Shown in pieces: positions 21,278-33,955 of a DNA stretch of 64,000 nucleotides. The first letter of the stretch is position 1, and every line of letters starts with the position of its first letter. Under the pieces are notes generated by a model. That model did no database searches, was not told the origin of the DNA, and saw nothing but the letters and a program-made list of their open reading frames with translations. The DNA comes from Siphonodentalium dalli (lineage: Eukaryota; Mollusca; Scaphopoda; Gadilida; Siphonodentaliidae). The translations under genes were made by a program, and so were the position numbers. The stretch spans positions 61,700,893-61,764,892 of the forward strand of contig CP136067.1 in NCBI GenBank assembly GCA_032622095.1, written 5' to 3'.

Positions 21278-22161
21278 TCTCCTATATATTTTGAGAACTA
21301 CGTATATATATATGTGTGTGTGTGTATATTTGTCCTCTATAGGATCAAAAAACGGCTGGCTCAATTGAGCTCAAACTTCCCATCTAAGGGTAAAAACCCA
21401 CGGGAATCGTCGTCGCGGCGTTTTGGAGAAGCTCTGAGCACTCATTATCCACTCCTAATCACAAAAAATGGCACTGCGGGGTTAATCACGTGATAATTTA
21501 ATGAGCGTTTGTATATGACGCGTCGCTATAAAAGAGCGTTTGTTTACAATTCAACGCAACGTTATCGCTCGAAATTTAGCATCGAAAAAATTTAATTTCT
21601 TTCATCAAAAACATAATTACGTGTTGGACTGTGTCGTTTTAAGAACATATAAGTATTACACGCAGACACACGAAGTCTCAGCTTTAAATTTTGAAAAATA
21701 ACAGTTTTATCGACATAAATCGATTTGAATGCGAAATCCTATGTTAAAATTTAAATATACGCCACTGGCGGCATTCGTCCCATGAAAATTCTCTGGAAGC
21801 AAAATGGTCAACTCGGGACGGGTCAACCGATTGAGCCCAAACTTGCTACCTATGGGTACTTTTGTCCCGAAAGTGTCACGGACGGGTCAAATCGTGACCC
21901 CGACGTGACATTGACCTTCAAACTGGTCAATTCAAGGTCAAATGGGGTAAAACTGGCGGATTTCTGTACCTTTGTCCGGGGAGTGTTTTGGACAGGTTAA
22001 ATCATGACCACGACCTGACCTTGACCTACAAAATTGTCAATTCAAGGTCAATTCGGGTAAAATTTGTTGCAGATCAGCACAAGTGTCTCGGAACCTGTTG
22101 CAATTGCTTTTTCGAACAAAGTCATGGGACGAATGCCGTCAGTGGCGGGCTAACCTGCTAG
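21278..22161 (+). mobile_element. Helitron-like element, family Y, copy Y1
   Basis: Starts TCTCCTATATATTTTGAGA. A hairpin (around 22135-22149, a variant of CCCGCCAGTGGCGGG) lies about nine bases before the terminal CTAG (22158-22161), which is followed by T. This matches the Helitron pattern of TC start, 3' hairpin and CTRR|T end. No Rep/helicase ORF, so non-autonomous. Confidence 0.75.
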
Positions 22162-23617
22162 TCAACTATATATTTTGAGACATACGTATATATGTATACT
22201 AGAAGGTGACCCGACTTCGTCCGGGCTTTGACCTTGAATTGACCATTTTGAAGGTCAGGTGGGGTCAAACACCAACACCCCAAAAATGGTGGAAATCGGC
22301 CCAGCGGATACCGGGAAATCGGCCCAGCGGATACCGAGATACCCTATGCATCAAATTTCGTTCGTAAAAATCCGCCAGTTTAACCCGATTTTATTTCCAC
22401 TCAAGTATATAAACGCGCCTCATATACACACGCTCATTAATTATCAAGTTTCAACGTAAAGATAAATTACCATCGGTGCCCGAGATATCGCCAAGACGTC
22501 TGAAACAGTCAAATGCATCGGCCGGTTAAGCGTTAACGTGATCTAACGTTATGACCTCTAACGACGTCATAGAAGTTACGCATTGTTTTTATCCTGATGG
22601 AAGATAGTACCACTTCTTCTTGATAATTGAGGCAGATAACTAAAACGGATACATACGCATTATATATCGTTGGAAAGAGGAAACACGAAAGATTCTCACA
22701 GTGTCATTATTATGACTATTCGCGCTGTTTCGAATCGATTTGTAAGCACCGAACTCAAATGAAAGTTCCGTAACACAGCGTAAAAACAGATTTGACCGCG
22801 GCACGTGAAAAGTTGACCTCGGATCTGAAAATTGATAGGCCCATGCCACCCCTGGCCGAAAATACCCCCACATACCAAGTTTCATCGGCTCGGTCGTTTT
22901 CGAGTCCATCGCGATCACACAGACACACACACACACACACACACAAACAGATCTTCCAAAATATATAATAGATATGTGTGTGTATATCCTTTATAGACTC
23001 GAAAACAGCTCGACCGATTGAGCCCAAACTTGCTATCTAAGGGTAAAAAGCCACGGGAAGTGTCATCGCACCGCTTCTGAGAACGTCCGAGCACTCCTTC
23101 ACCCTTCAACTGCCACCGTAATGGGGATTAAGGGGTTAATCTCGTGATAATTAATGAGCGTTTGTATATGAGGCGTCGCTATTAAAGAGCGTTTATCTAC
23201 TTTAATGAAAATACGGCATTTGACCGTCTCACTCGGAAACTGGGGATATCGAGACGAAATTTCCTACTTAGTGGTTCCAAGGGACGGGGGAGATTTTCGT
23301 CAGGTCAGTTTGTCCGCCCGAGGTGACCTTGACCTTGAAACAGGGTACCCACAAATGACCTTGGGTGATATCTCGGTAGTCAGCGGTGACATCGATGTGA
23401 AATTTGTTATGTATGGTCAACACGGGATGGGAAATATTTTTGTCGGGTTATTTTGTCCACCCAACATGACCTTGACACGGGTACCCGCAAATGACCTTGG
23501 GCGATATTTCGGGCATCAGCGGTGGCAGCGACGTACAGGGTTACCTTGAAAAACAAAAATTAATGGATCGACCAAAGCCATGGGACCAATCCCGCCAGTG
23601 GCGGGCTAATATGCTAG
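22162..23617 (+). mobile_element. Helitron-like element, family Y, copy Y2 (split by X2)
   Basis: It begins TCAACTATATATTTTGAGAC immediately after Y1 and ends with CCCGCCAGTGGCGGG (23591-23605), then CTAG at 23614-23617. Copy X2 (22199-22972) lies inside. Without it the element is 682 bp. The 114-codon ORF at 23205-23549 is inside Y2 and shows no known domain. Confidence 0.75.
22199..22972 (-). mobile_element. Helitron-like element, family X, copy X2, inserted in Y2
   Basis: On the minus strand it begins TCTATTATATATTTTGGAAG and ends with a GCCCGGACGAAGTCGGGT hairpin, then CACCTTCTAG. Removing it joins 'tatgtata' to 'tatgtgtg', restoring sequence like that of Y1, with insertion exactly between A and T and no target duplication. 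It contains an AC microsatellite (about 22919-22945). ORFs on the minus strand lack recognisable features. Confidence 0.8.
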
Positions 23618-24437
23618 TCTCCTATATATTTTGAGACTTCCTTATATATCCATATATCCTTTATAGACTCGAAAACGGATCGACCGATTGAGCCCAAACT
23701 TTCTATCTAAGGGTAAAAAGCCACGGGAAGTGTCATCGCACCGCTTCTGAGAACGTCCGAGCACTCCTTCACCCTTCGCCCTGCCACCGTCGTTGGAATT
23801 GATGGGTTAAATGGTCTCTTTGATGTGTGTGACCCGATGCAGGAAGGACAACTCTAAATTCACACAACGTATTGAACGTTAGGATATACGTATCACTTAC
23901 GAACATTTTGTCGTATCTGCTGAAAAAGTTACCAAGTTTTCTCCACTCGATTCTCTTAAAATGCACCCTAATCAGTCAAATTCTTTCGATATTTCTATCT
24001 AAATACATCTTAGCTATTTTTTTATTTGGATCAGCTCTCCCCGTCGAAAAAGTGATAGTTGGACCAAAACGACACATGAGAAAAGTTTGTTTACAATATC
24101 AACTCACAGTCCATGCTGGAAATTTAGCATCGAAAAAAATTATTTTCTTCCATCTAAAACATAATTACGTGTTAAGAATATATAAGTATTACACGTAGAC
24201 ACACAAAGTCGCAGCTTAAAATTTTGAAAAATAACAGTTTTATCGACATAAATCGATTTGAATGGGAAATCCTATGTTAATAAATTTTAGGGCTCTGCGA
24301 GTGTTTTCTGAGCTGCTACATATTGGGCACATAGCATGCTGTCGGCGTGCCTGTACGGGGTTACCTTGGAAAAAAAAAATTAATGGATCGACCAAAGCCA
24401 TGAGACCAATCCCGCCAGTGGTGGGCTAATCTGCTAG
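23618..24437 (+). mobile_element. Helitron-like element, family Y, copy Y3
   Basis: Starts TCTCCTATATATTTTGAGA directly after Y2 and ends with CCCGCCAGTGGTGGG, then CTAG at 24434-24437, followed by T. Interior sequence, for example 'gaccgattgagcccaaactt', is shared with Y1 and Y2. Confidence 0.75.
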
Positions 24438-24775
24438 TGTCTACATAAAATAACACTTCCTGAAATGACATATATGTCGTTCTACAACTTCTACTCCTCA
24501 ACCGATAGACGACATATATATCATTCTACTCGCCAAAGGGTTAATGAGACCGGACCTTAACTGTGACCCTGACGGAGGAGGAGTCGGGTCAGGACCGTAA
24601 TTCTAACTCTAATATATATACCCTGACTAAGACTTAAAATAGTTATTATTTGACTGTCTGACATATTGTCAGGCACTAAACAGACATGGTCTGACATTTC
24701 AAAATGAGGCCTGACATATCTTTTTATGTTTACCCATACCATAGTATGGTAAACATAGTGTCGTTGCCCGGATTG
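24438..24775. other. Spacer with short inverted motifs
   Basis: Contains repeated TGACATATATGTCG-like and TCTGACATATTGTCAGGC palindromic motifs. No gene seen. Confidence 0.45.
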
Positions 24776-24790
24776 ACCACTCGTCGTTGG

Positions 24791-24848
24791 TCCGTCTGTC
24801 TGTCTGTCCGTCTGTCTGTCCGTCTGTCTGTCCGTCTGTCTGTCCGTA
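24791..24848 (+). repeat. CCGTCTGTCTGT microsatellite
   Basis: Tandem CCGTCTGTCTGT units. It opens a repeat block with units such as 'ataactcaaacattttttat' and 'gagttatggccctttttc' that continues to about 25120. Confidence 0.9.
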
Positions 24849-24854
24849 GACACT

Positions 24855-25195
24855 TTACGAGTAATGCGATAACTCAAACATTTTTTATCTGATCGAAACC
24901 AAATTTTGTATATGGGTTTCTCAGCCCAAAATACAGATCGAGTTCGAATTTGGGTTTGATCCGAGATTTTGTTACAGAGTTATGGCCCTTTTTCAACTTA
25001 GAATTCACGCATTCTGCCATAACTCAAACATTTTTTATCTGACCCAAAATACAGATCGAGTTCGAATATGGGTTTGATCCGATTTATTTTAAAGGAGTTA
25101 TGACCCTTTTTCGAAGAAAAAAATTGGAGAAAAAAAATCGATTTCTTAAAAAAAAAATTACTTTTAACTTTTATAATAATAATAAAAAAAATGTC
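24855..25195 (+). repeat. 'ataactcaaacatttttt' repeat units
   Basis: Two or three diverged units of about 150 bp include 'acagatcgagttcgaat' and 'tgggtttgatccga'. Related units recur near 25410-25530 and 27490-27575. Confidence 0.7.
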
Positions 25196-25199
25196 ATTG

Positions 25200-27175
25200 A
25201 CATTGATTGGTTGATCGGTTTAGAAAATAATTAACCCTGCTCACAAATGCTATCTGATGCATCAAAGTCAAACAATTTTCTTCTGATCTGCCTCATATTT
25301 CTTACCTAGGTCTTTCTTAGCACGTTCTTCATCTGTATGGATTTTGGTATTGTTTAGTTAACCCTTTCCACTCTTGTTTTTAAATAGAATTCATCCAAGC
25401 CAGGATGACTCAAACATTTTTCATCTGATCGACACCAATTTTGGTATATGAATTTCTGACCCCTAAATACAGATCAAGTGCGAATATGGGTTTGATCCGG
25501 TATATATTAACAGAGTTATGGCCCTTTATAATTCATACATCTTTTCCATGCACTATTAAATTTGAATAGAACAGACACACCTGTGTTATTGGAAGGAGAT
25601 AATTTATTGCTTTGGACACAGTGACCTGATAGTTCCACTGGTGACTGCAGACTTAATATAAACATCTGTCAAACTTTGATTGATGTTAGACTCTTTATTC
25701 CAGTTCTGTTCTCTGTTGAAACCATGCAGTTCATGGCATTATTGTTTACAGAGACACTGTTGTTATAACTTAGAAAATAATTAATACAGCATTCCTTAGT
25801 TCCATCATATGATGTCATTGAAAATGATTAACCCTCTGCACACATCATGTGGTCTTCTGATGTTTTTTATTTGATCATTCTCCTATTCTATGTACATGTT
25901 GATGGTGATCCACTTTTAATTTGCATGAATTTGGGATTAAAATTAACCCATTCGATTGACTCATATTATCTGATAGACATATATTAAATTATCACTTTAA
26001 CTTTGAGCCAGGTTCAGTCAGTGTTTCAAGAAATGACCAATTGAAATTCATCATTAGAGGATATGTCTTATTTTGAAATTCCCTCAATTGCATTTGGGCT
26101 ACAGGATAATATTAACAGTGCTGGGATTCTTGAGACTGACTTATTGTATGGGTTTCTAAATCCAATGACATGCATTTTGTTGACTACTCTGTGTTTATCA
26201 GTTCATTAGTTTGGGTAAGATTAACCCCTTACTATCCAATTTGATAACTCAAATATTTCCATTGATTATGTTTATAGTTCTGGCACAGTTTATGATAACA
26301 CACCTCTAACCTGCATAGTGAGGGTCATTTGGTTTATTTGCTTAAATATATTAACATCCTTCACCAATCCTGTTGACACAATGTGATAGCTAAATATTTT
26401 TTGCATGATTACTCTATAAATAATCACATCTGTGATAATCATGACACATTCTTCACCTGTATAGATTTTGGTATCGATCGAATGGTTGTGATAATATTAT
26501 AAACCTTAACTTTAATTATATTTAAACTGTTCACAAACATATTTTTCTAATGATCAACTTACAAGAAAATTAACATTTATATCCAATCATTAGCAATCAT
26601 ATTTTATATCCAGGTCTATACATCCCTCACTTCTATAGTTGATCAGGTATTGATTGTTTTTTAGTGGTGAAATATTAATAGGTTGCTATGAATTTTTAAT
26701 ATGCAGCTGACACAAGATATTATGAACAAAAAAATAGCAATGATAATAAAAAAACCCACACAATATGTAATGTCTCATGTTCCAATGTAATAAATAGATA
26801 AATTGAGTTGCTATGATGTTTATCTACCTAATTTCTTAATTATTTGATATTTAACAGCTATGGTGCTTCTCTCCGACTATGGATTGAGCTTAATTAGACT
26901 TATAACTCTATAAGACATACATGTATCTGTGTTGGAGTCACTAATAGGTTCAGGTTGAAATCAAAGCCACGTCTGTTAACATTGTGTTAATGTGAGCAAT
27001 GTGCCCAATAAGTGTGATTTCACTTGTGAATTAATAGGAAGGTGTGAATTGTTTAAAGTTTTGCACTCATGAAAAGGATGGGGTAAGGATATATGAAAAT
27101 AGCTCATCGCTGTTGCCAAGGTATGGGTTAAACATCTGCCGATCGTGATCGGCCTCTCGTTTTCGAAAATAAAAT
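25200..27175 (+). repeat. Large direct duplication, copy 1
   Basis: Blocks at 25200-25520, 25799-26412 and 27065-27170 match, in order, 27285-27577, 28953-29575 and 29597-29705. The match includes the terminal hairpin GCCGATCGTGATCGGC followed by CTCTCGTTT. Copy 1 holds about 650 bp (26412-27060) absent from copy 2. No coding sequence is visible. Confidence 0.8.
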
Positions 27176-27284
27176 TAAAAAAACAAATATCCGATGCTAT
27201 AACCGAAGTATATTTTGTCCGATTGTGTTCATGTTTGATACGTAGGTTTATGATGACACGCCCCTCATCTGTATAGTTTTTGGT

Positions 27285-29710
27285 ATTGATTGGTTGATCG
27301 GTTTAGAAAATAATTAACCCTTTACACACATGCTATCCAATGCAATAAGTTGAACATATTTCTTCTGATCTGCCTCATATTTCTTACCTAGGTTTTTCTT
27401 AGCACGTTCTTCGTCTGTATGGTTTTTGGTATTGTTTAATTAACCCTTTTCACTCTTATGTTTACTTAGAATTCACCCAAGCGGCTATGACTCAAAACAT
27501 TTTTCATCTGATCAACACCAAATTTATCACCCCTAAATACAGATCGAGTTCGAATATGGGTTTGATCCGATATATTTACGTGCGCTCGCGCAACAGTATG
27601 GCGATCAGGCAGATTCGTAGGTTGGTGTCACTCCATGACGTCACAAAAAAACGACGTAAAACCTCGTGGGTTCTGACATTCTTACTGTGCCGCGTTTTTG
27701 CTATGTTTATTTTATGTGTTGTTTTCGATTATTTGTTTGTCGCCGATATCGCCATTTGTCGGGATTCGCTGTTTCTATATTTAAAACTGGCATGCTCGTA
27801 GTGAGCCTCGATTTCGATTTTTTTCTCCCAGGTCAAAATACGTCAGAGTTATGACAAAAATAGATCGACCTACATTTTATCCATCAGAACTCTACATCAA
27901 AGAGTCTATAGACTCCTTCGGGACCTACATAGACTCCTTCATTTGGGTATTTTTACTTATAATTGGGAAGTTTTATCATTTTTGGTTCGTGCGAAGACCT
28001 CTTTTTATCGTGCGGGGAAAGATAGACATTCAAAATGCGATTTCGTAATTCGACGCAACTGGCTGAATAGCCTAACCTTCAGCCGAGTTCCGGGTCAAAT
28101 ACTACGAATGACGTAACACAAAACAAAACGCATTTGTTGACACAAACACCGTTTGAAGAGTTTATTATTACATAAAATGATCGTTATTGATTAATTATTG
28201 ATTAATTATTTATATTTATTGTTGCATATTGGCTGCTATCAATATTTACACAAATAGTATTAATTATTTCTTATAATTGCTCCTTTGGTCAACTTTGACT
28301 ATCGGAAAATGAAAATGAAAATATGCCGCTGAAAAAAATGTAATCGATATTAAAGTCTCATCCTTTCGGCAACATGGAATTGGTTTTAATTACTTAAATG
28401 ATTAATATAGTAATTTGCATTTATCTGTGATGAAATGAGAAATGGTAATTTTTATAACATTAAATTAAATAAAATAAAATACAGTGAAATTATTTTTTAA
28501 ATTATTGTTTATTACATTTTTGCGCACGTTGGCATCTCTCTGAGTGCATTCTAGTTTAACAGAGTTATGACCCTTTATAATTCAAGTAATTTTAAGAGAA
28601 CATATCTCGCAGACCATGTGTGTTATTGAAATGAGTTAATTATCACTATGGACATAAGATATGACATGCTTTAAAGCCTGATAGTGGTACTGCTGGCTGG
28701 CATGATTTGTTTATCATAATGTCAAATTGATTGATGGCTATCTGGTGGAGTTCTGTTTTCTGTGCAATATTAAGTTAACCCCTTTGCTGAAACAGGTTCA
28801 TTACTAAAGTTTATGTACACACTATAGGACACCTATTCTAAAATATTAAATTGGAATAGTCCATTGATACTTTGTAGGGATGTTTTACAGACATTGTTGT
28901 TTACATGCACTGTTGTCTTTATATCTTAGACAAAAATTAATCCACACATTCCTCACTTCCATGATATGATGTCATTGCAAATGATTAACCCTCTCCACAC
29001 ATTATATGGTTTTGATGCTTTTCATTTGATCATTCTCCTATATTATGTCCAGGTTGATGGTGATCCACTTTTGATTTGCATGGATTTGGGATTAAAATTA
29101 AACCATTCCATAGACACATATTATGCGATAGACAGATATAATATTATCCCTTTCACTTTGATCCAGGTTCAGTAAGGGTTTCAATAAATCACCAATTGTA
29201 TATTCATCATTAGAGGAAATGTTTTATTTTGAAATTCCCTCAATTGCATTTGGGCTCCAGGGTAATATTAATGGTGCTGGTATTCTTGAGACTGACTTAT
29301 TGTATGGGTTTCTAAATCCAATGACATGCTTTGTATAGACTATTTTGTGTTTATCAGTTCATTAGTTTGGGTAAGATTAACCCTATTCTATCTGATTTGA
29401 TAACTCAAATATTTCCATTGATTATGTTTATACATTTAGTTCTTGGCATAGTTGACGAGAACACACCCCTAACCTGCATAGTGAGGGTCATTTGGTTTAT
29501 TTGCTTAAAAATATTAACATCCTCCGCCAATCCTGTTGACACAATGGGATAACTAAATATTTTTCACATGATCACTATATTAAGTGTGAATTGTTGAAAC
29601 TTTAGCACTCATGAAAAGGTTGATGTAAGGATTTATAAAATTTATAGCTAATCGCTATCGCCAAGGTATGGGTTAAACATCTGCCGATCGTGATCGGCCT
29701 CTCGTTTATC
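27285..29710 (+). repeat. Large direct duplication, copy 2
   Basis: Second copy, interrupted by the insertion at about 27578-28557. ORFs at 28966-29175 and 29331-29552 have near-homologous but frame-disrupted counterparts in copy 1, which argues against coding. Confidence 0.8.
27578..28557. mobile_element. Roughly 980-bp insertion into duplication copy 2
   Basis: Copy 1 reads 'gatccggtatatattaacagagttatgg' without a break (25497-25520). In copy 2 the equivalent is split after 'gatccgatatatt' and resumes at 'aacagagttatgaccc'. The insert contains CpG-bearing sequence, an ORF (27487-27801) with a hydrophobic stretch but no recognised family, and AT-rich sequence. No clear TIR or target duplication was identified. 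Confidence 0.65.
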
Positions 29711-29779
29711 ACCCAAAATAATGCCAAGTGAAACTAATAATGATGTATTATCCTCCAATTATGTTCCTCTTCTCACTTG

Positions 29780-30180
29780 TTACTTTTTGTCCCCCAATTT
29801 TTTGGGGGACTATAGAAACGGGCTCCGTCCGTCGAGCCGTTCGTTCGTCCGTCGAGCCATCCGTTTGTCCGTCACACTTTTGAGTACCTTCATGGTGTAA
29901 TCATCTCCTCCTACAGTTTTCATCGTAGAGATTTGAAACTTCAGAATATTGTTGCCGATATATTGAAGATGTGCAACATGTATATAGATGACGGAAAAAT
30001 TATTTTTTGACAAAGTTATTAACCCTTTTCGACATTTTTTTAATTTTCTGTATGAGGGTACCTTCATGGTGTAATCAACTCCTCCTACAGTTTTGATCGT
30101 AGATATTTGAAACTTCAGAGTATTGTTACCCACATATTAGAGATGTGCAACATGTATATAGATGACGGAGTTATTAACCC
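29780..30180 (+). repeat. Repeat with CCCCCAATTTTTTGGGGG hairpin and two ~177-bp units
   Basis: A hairpin CCCCCAATTTTTTGGGGG near 29790 and GTCCGTCGAGCC-type runs are followed by two units (about 29883-30005 and 30060-30180), both containing 'accttcatggtgtaatca' and 'gtgcaacatgtatatagatg'. The minus-strand ORF at 29810-30133 spans these units and is not a gene. Confidence 0.8.
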
Positions 30181-30207
30181 TTTTCGCTTAAAAAAGTTCA
30201 ACATATG

Positions 30208-30557
30208 CTGGAATATTTAACTTTGGAAATCATTTATATTTGATTCAAAATGTCGCAATCATATCGTCATATAGCGAAATTACAGCCCCAAACGGATAAA
30301 TTTCCGAAAATACGTTGCTATGGCAACCGGTCGCAATTGATGGTATCTATCCAAAATTTCTAGAAGATTTATAGACTACGGATGATCACCCATATAGTAT
30401 GAGTTGTCACGCGGAGAATTCTTCCATGGCAAATGGTCTGACCCAACATTGAATAAACGCATAAATTGCTATAAAATTATATAAAAGTAAGCATTTCTGC
30501 AAACAATCATGTCTGAGTAATGTTTTCTCAAAAGAATCACCTCCCAAACGAGTTAAA
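30208..30557 (+). repeat. Dispersed repeat, copy 2
   Basis: Matches 6255-6622. Confidence 0.8.
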
Positions 30558-31905
30558 ATGATTTCTTCTCAAGTACCATTGGGCCTATTTAGTTTATATT
30601 TGGTATGGAGGGTCCTTGTATGACTGGGGTTCAGATTTTTTCAAATAGGGCCACTGGGTCATATATTGGCGGAGCCAGGGACATAACTCTTTAAAAAAGA
30701 ATAAAAGATTGAAATCCTTGCTCAATTTAAAAAAAAAAATTCTAAACGAAAAAAAGAAATGAAAATACATATATTTTTCATTTACACTGTTTATCTTATT
30801 AGATTTAACTCTTTTTTAAAGACACACCACTACCCCCCTCCCCATCGCCCCTGCACACTAACACGCCATGCCCCTCCCATGAACCCCACCCCACACTGTA
30901 CAATCATTGTATCATTAAATGCCTTTTGAATACTTCTCATAATGGCTAAATTAAATTTGACACTGTCAATAGCACAACAAATTGGTAGCCCAGCTGTCTG
31001 GTAGTTATATAAAGTACTTAATAGTGATATCAGTGCTGACAGCCAGTTGATCTGGCAGATCCAGCAGAAACAATGCCTGGTCTACTGGTGGCATGAATAA
31101 AGTTTAATCCACTGTTTACTGCTATATGAAATACTTGTTTGACAGAGGTTACATGTGTAGTATTAACCCACATTCTAGTGTATTTGTTTTATTTTCAAAG
31201 TCTTTATTTATATGTCTATGTGTACTCATAATAGTGGTGCACACATGTACTTACTCAAATAGAACATGGAGGTGAGTGTTGAAATGCCTGTCAGAGTTAG
31301 TAGTCAGGCATCCAAATAAATCATCCCACATGTCATATTCTCGCAGGGATGTGCCAACAGAGGAGAGGAAGGGGATGGCGAGTTGGTTGCATATTTTTTC
31401 ACAGTCTTATTAAAACCAGACCTAATTTTCATTACTTTCAACTTACGAGAGTTGACTGTAAGGAAACCTTCGTCTAGTTATTAACTAGACTGATTTTTTC
31501 AATGACATTTTATTTTTTTTTCAAAACCAATTATAAATACCAAAATGAATATAAAATTATAGACCAATATAAATCAAGAGAAGGGGCTCCCAGTTGTAAT
31601 ATTTTACCCAATATTTATTATTTTATAACACAATATCATGGGGTGGGTTCGGCTTCTGATGAGGACAAAATTGAACAGTTTCATTAAGCTTACCTGACTG
31701 ATATGGTTATCTAAAACCTTTCATACCCTTTGTATCTTTTATCCAACTATTTTAACATTTAAATTTGACTATGAACTACCTGTAGAATTTAGTTCTTGAT
31801 ATATTAAATGTCAACATCTGAATCTCATATTAGGTTTGCTCAAATTATCATTTTCAGTAGGAATCCATTTTTCCCTCCTTTTTTCATTTGAAACTCATTG
31901 TGACA
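30558..31905. other. Unassigned sequence
   Basis: Contains a short repeat-like segment (30560-30700, with 'ggtatggagggtccttgtat') and AT-rich sequence. No gene recognised; the ORF at 31502-31687 is low complexity. Confidence 0.4.
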
Positions 31906-32866
31906 GCTAGATGTAAAATGTGAATTTCATTTCTAATTCTAAATAATTATGGATCCTGCTCAAATTGATAAAATTCTGACCACAATGAGTTGGATTGTCA
32001 GGAATTGTGAATGGTCTTTAATTCATGATGGAGGAAACAGGACTGATGCGTCAGCAAATGAAAGAGACTGTTTGGAGAAGATTAAACCTTCATTGAGACA
32101 GTCTCGATGATTTGAATGCTTCGTTCCAACTATTGAAGACATTTTTTCAAATGTAGCTGAAACAAGACTTGAATCAAGAACCTTAGTTAGTCTTGAGCCG
32201 GATCTATTAATAATATCGTATCAAACATCTCTGTAATAGAATTGAATAAATGTTCATGCTTAGAAAGCTGTCAATTAATCTCTGTGTATGTAAGGCTTTA
32301 TTTCCGCTTAAGCCAAATAATTTCTTTGCGCTTAAGTGCAAATACTAGGTATAAAATAAGTATTTGCACTTAAGCACAAATAGGTTGTTTGCGCTTAAGC
32401 ACAAATGGGTTATTTGTGCTTATGCGAAAATAAATTATTTGTGCAAATAAAGCCTTACATATACAGGTCAATCTTTATTAGACCAATCGGTCTTCCTGGC
32501 ACAGTGCTCACTAATGTAAGAGATGGAACTCTAAATTTCTTCTTTCTGGTTGTACAGTGTGAATTTCGCGTATCTAATTCTAAATAATCCGGCTCAAATT
32601 GATCAAATTCTGACCACAATGAATATGATTATCAGGAATTGAGTACAGTTTTTAATTTATGATTGAGGAAACAAGACTGTTTCATTACCAAATGAAAGAC
32701 ACTTATTAAAGTATGAATTGGACCAGTGTATTCCCAATTTGGAAAGGATTTAACCTTCATTGAGACACTATTAATACTAGTAAGATAAGTTGAATGCTTC
32801 ATGTCATCTATTTTAAGACATTACTTTCAATGAAGCTGAACCAAGACTTGAATCAAGAAAACTACT
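31905..32866 (+). repeat. Diverged direct repeats, about 640-bp offset
   Basis: 31910-32190 and 32553-32866 share 'aattctgaccacaatga', 'aaccttcattgagaca' and 'caagacttgaatcaagaa'. A CTTAAG MITE lies between them. Confidence 0.7.
32288..32456. repeat. CTTAAG-palindrome MITE, copy 1
   Basis: The ends TAAGGCTTTATTT and AAATAAAGCCTTA are inverted repeats. The interior repeats imperfect forms of ATTTGCGCTTAAGCGCAAAT. Confidence 0.8.
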
Positions 32867-33477
32867 AGATCATTTATTGTTGATACTTCCTTATCAGCAC
32901 AAATTTCGAAAAGGTATTGTGTAAATTGTGGATAGAGGCCTCCAGCATGATGATCCGAACGAATGCGAGCCACAAAATGTCTTCGATTGATTATAACTAT
33001 GGTAATATTAAGTGCCAATCTATTAGATAAGACCTAGATTGTATCATATGCTTATTTTCAAGGATTAAAATTTCTGAAAATACCAGAAAAATGCAAATAA
33101 AATAAATATTAATTGATAGAAACATTTCCGGACAGGGGTCTTCGATTCGTCTTTATTATGTCATACCCAGGAAACTATACAGATAATGTTGTGGAAGAGA
33201 TAATCCACCTTTAACGGATGTGAATAATTCAACAGTTATACCCACCGCCAATGCATATACCATATCTAGTTTAAAGAAAACAATGTTATCTTTTTGATTG
33301 ATACAAATTACACATATTTCAAGATAAGGCTGTACACAGAATAATAAAATTTATTTTATTAAAAAAATAAAAAAAATAAATTTATTTTATATTTTAAATT
33401 ATATTATACATCTCTGTTTTACAATTATTGAATACAGTTTCATGCTAAATTGCCAAAGCTGTCAATCTCTGTGTATG
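32867..33477. other. AT-rich sequence, no gene seen
   Basis: Includes an A/T-only run near 33340-33400. The 63-codon minus-strand ORF at 32827-33018 shows no recognisable features. Confidence 0.45.
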
Positions 33478-33605
33478 TATGGCTTAAATTATTTGCACTT
33501 AAGCGCAAATAGGAATGAAATAAGTATTTGTTCTCAAGTGCAAATACGTTATTTGCGCTTAAGCGCAAATTAATTATTTGCACTTAAGCGCAAATAAAGC
33601 CTTAC
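33478..33605. repeat. CTTAAG-palindrome MITE, copy 2
   Basis: Contains the perfect 20-bp palindrome ATTTGCGCTTAAGCGCAAAT (33551-33570) and ends AAATAAAGCCTTA. Flanks ('gctgtcaat' upstream, 'caggtc' and 'caatctttattaga' downstream) match those of copy 1, so the flank and MITE were duplicated together. Confidence 0.8.
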
Positions 33606-33611
33606 AAACAC

Positions 33612-33955
33612 AGGTCTGGGTGAACCACTGATCAATCTTTATTAGACTGACCGGTCTTCCTGGTACAGTACTCACTGGTGTAAGAGAAGGAAATCTAAAT
33701 TTCTTGAATATTGAAATTTTTGTTTGTTTTAAGATTTGTACATGTTTATTGAATATTCTCAGTAAATAATTATTCCATGTCTTTCAAAAGAAATCAGAAT
33801 TAATTTTTGTTTAAGTTTTGGTTGAATGATAATTATAGAACATTAGAGAGTAATTCCCCTTATCTCAGATGCATGCAGGCGGTGAAAGACTGATTGGTCT
33901 ATTTTTGACTGATCGGTCTGATAAAGATCGATCAGAGGTTCACCCAGACCTGATA
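33612..33955. repeat. Palindromic repeat
   Basis: AGGTCTGGGTGAACCACTGA at 33612 onward pairs in reverse complement with the sequence ending near 33955, including 'gatcaatctttattagac'. The middle is AT-rich. Confidence 0.65.
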
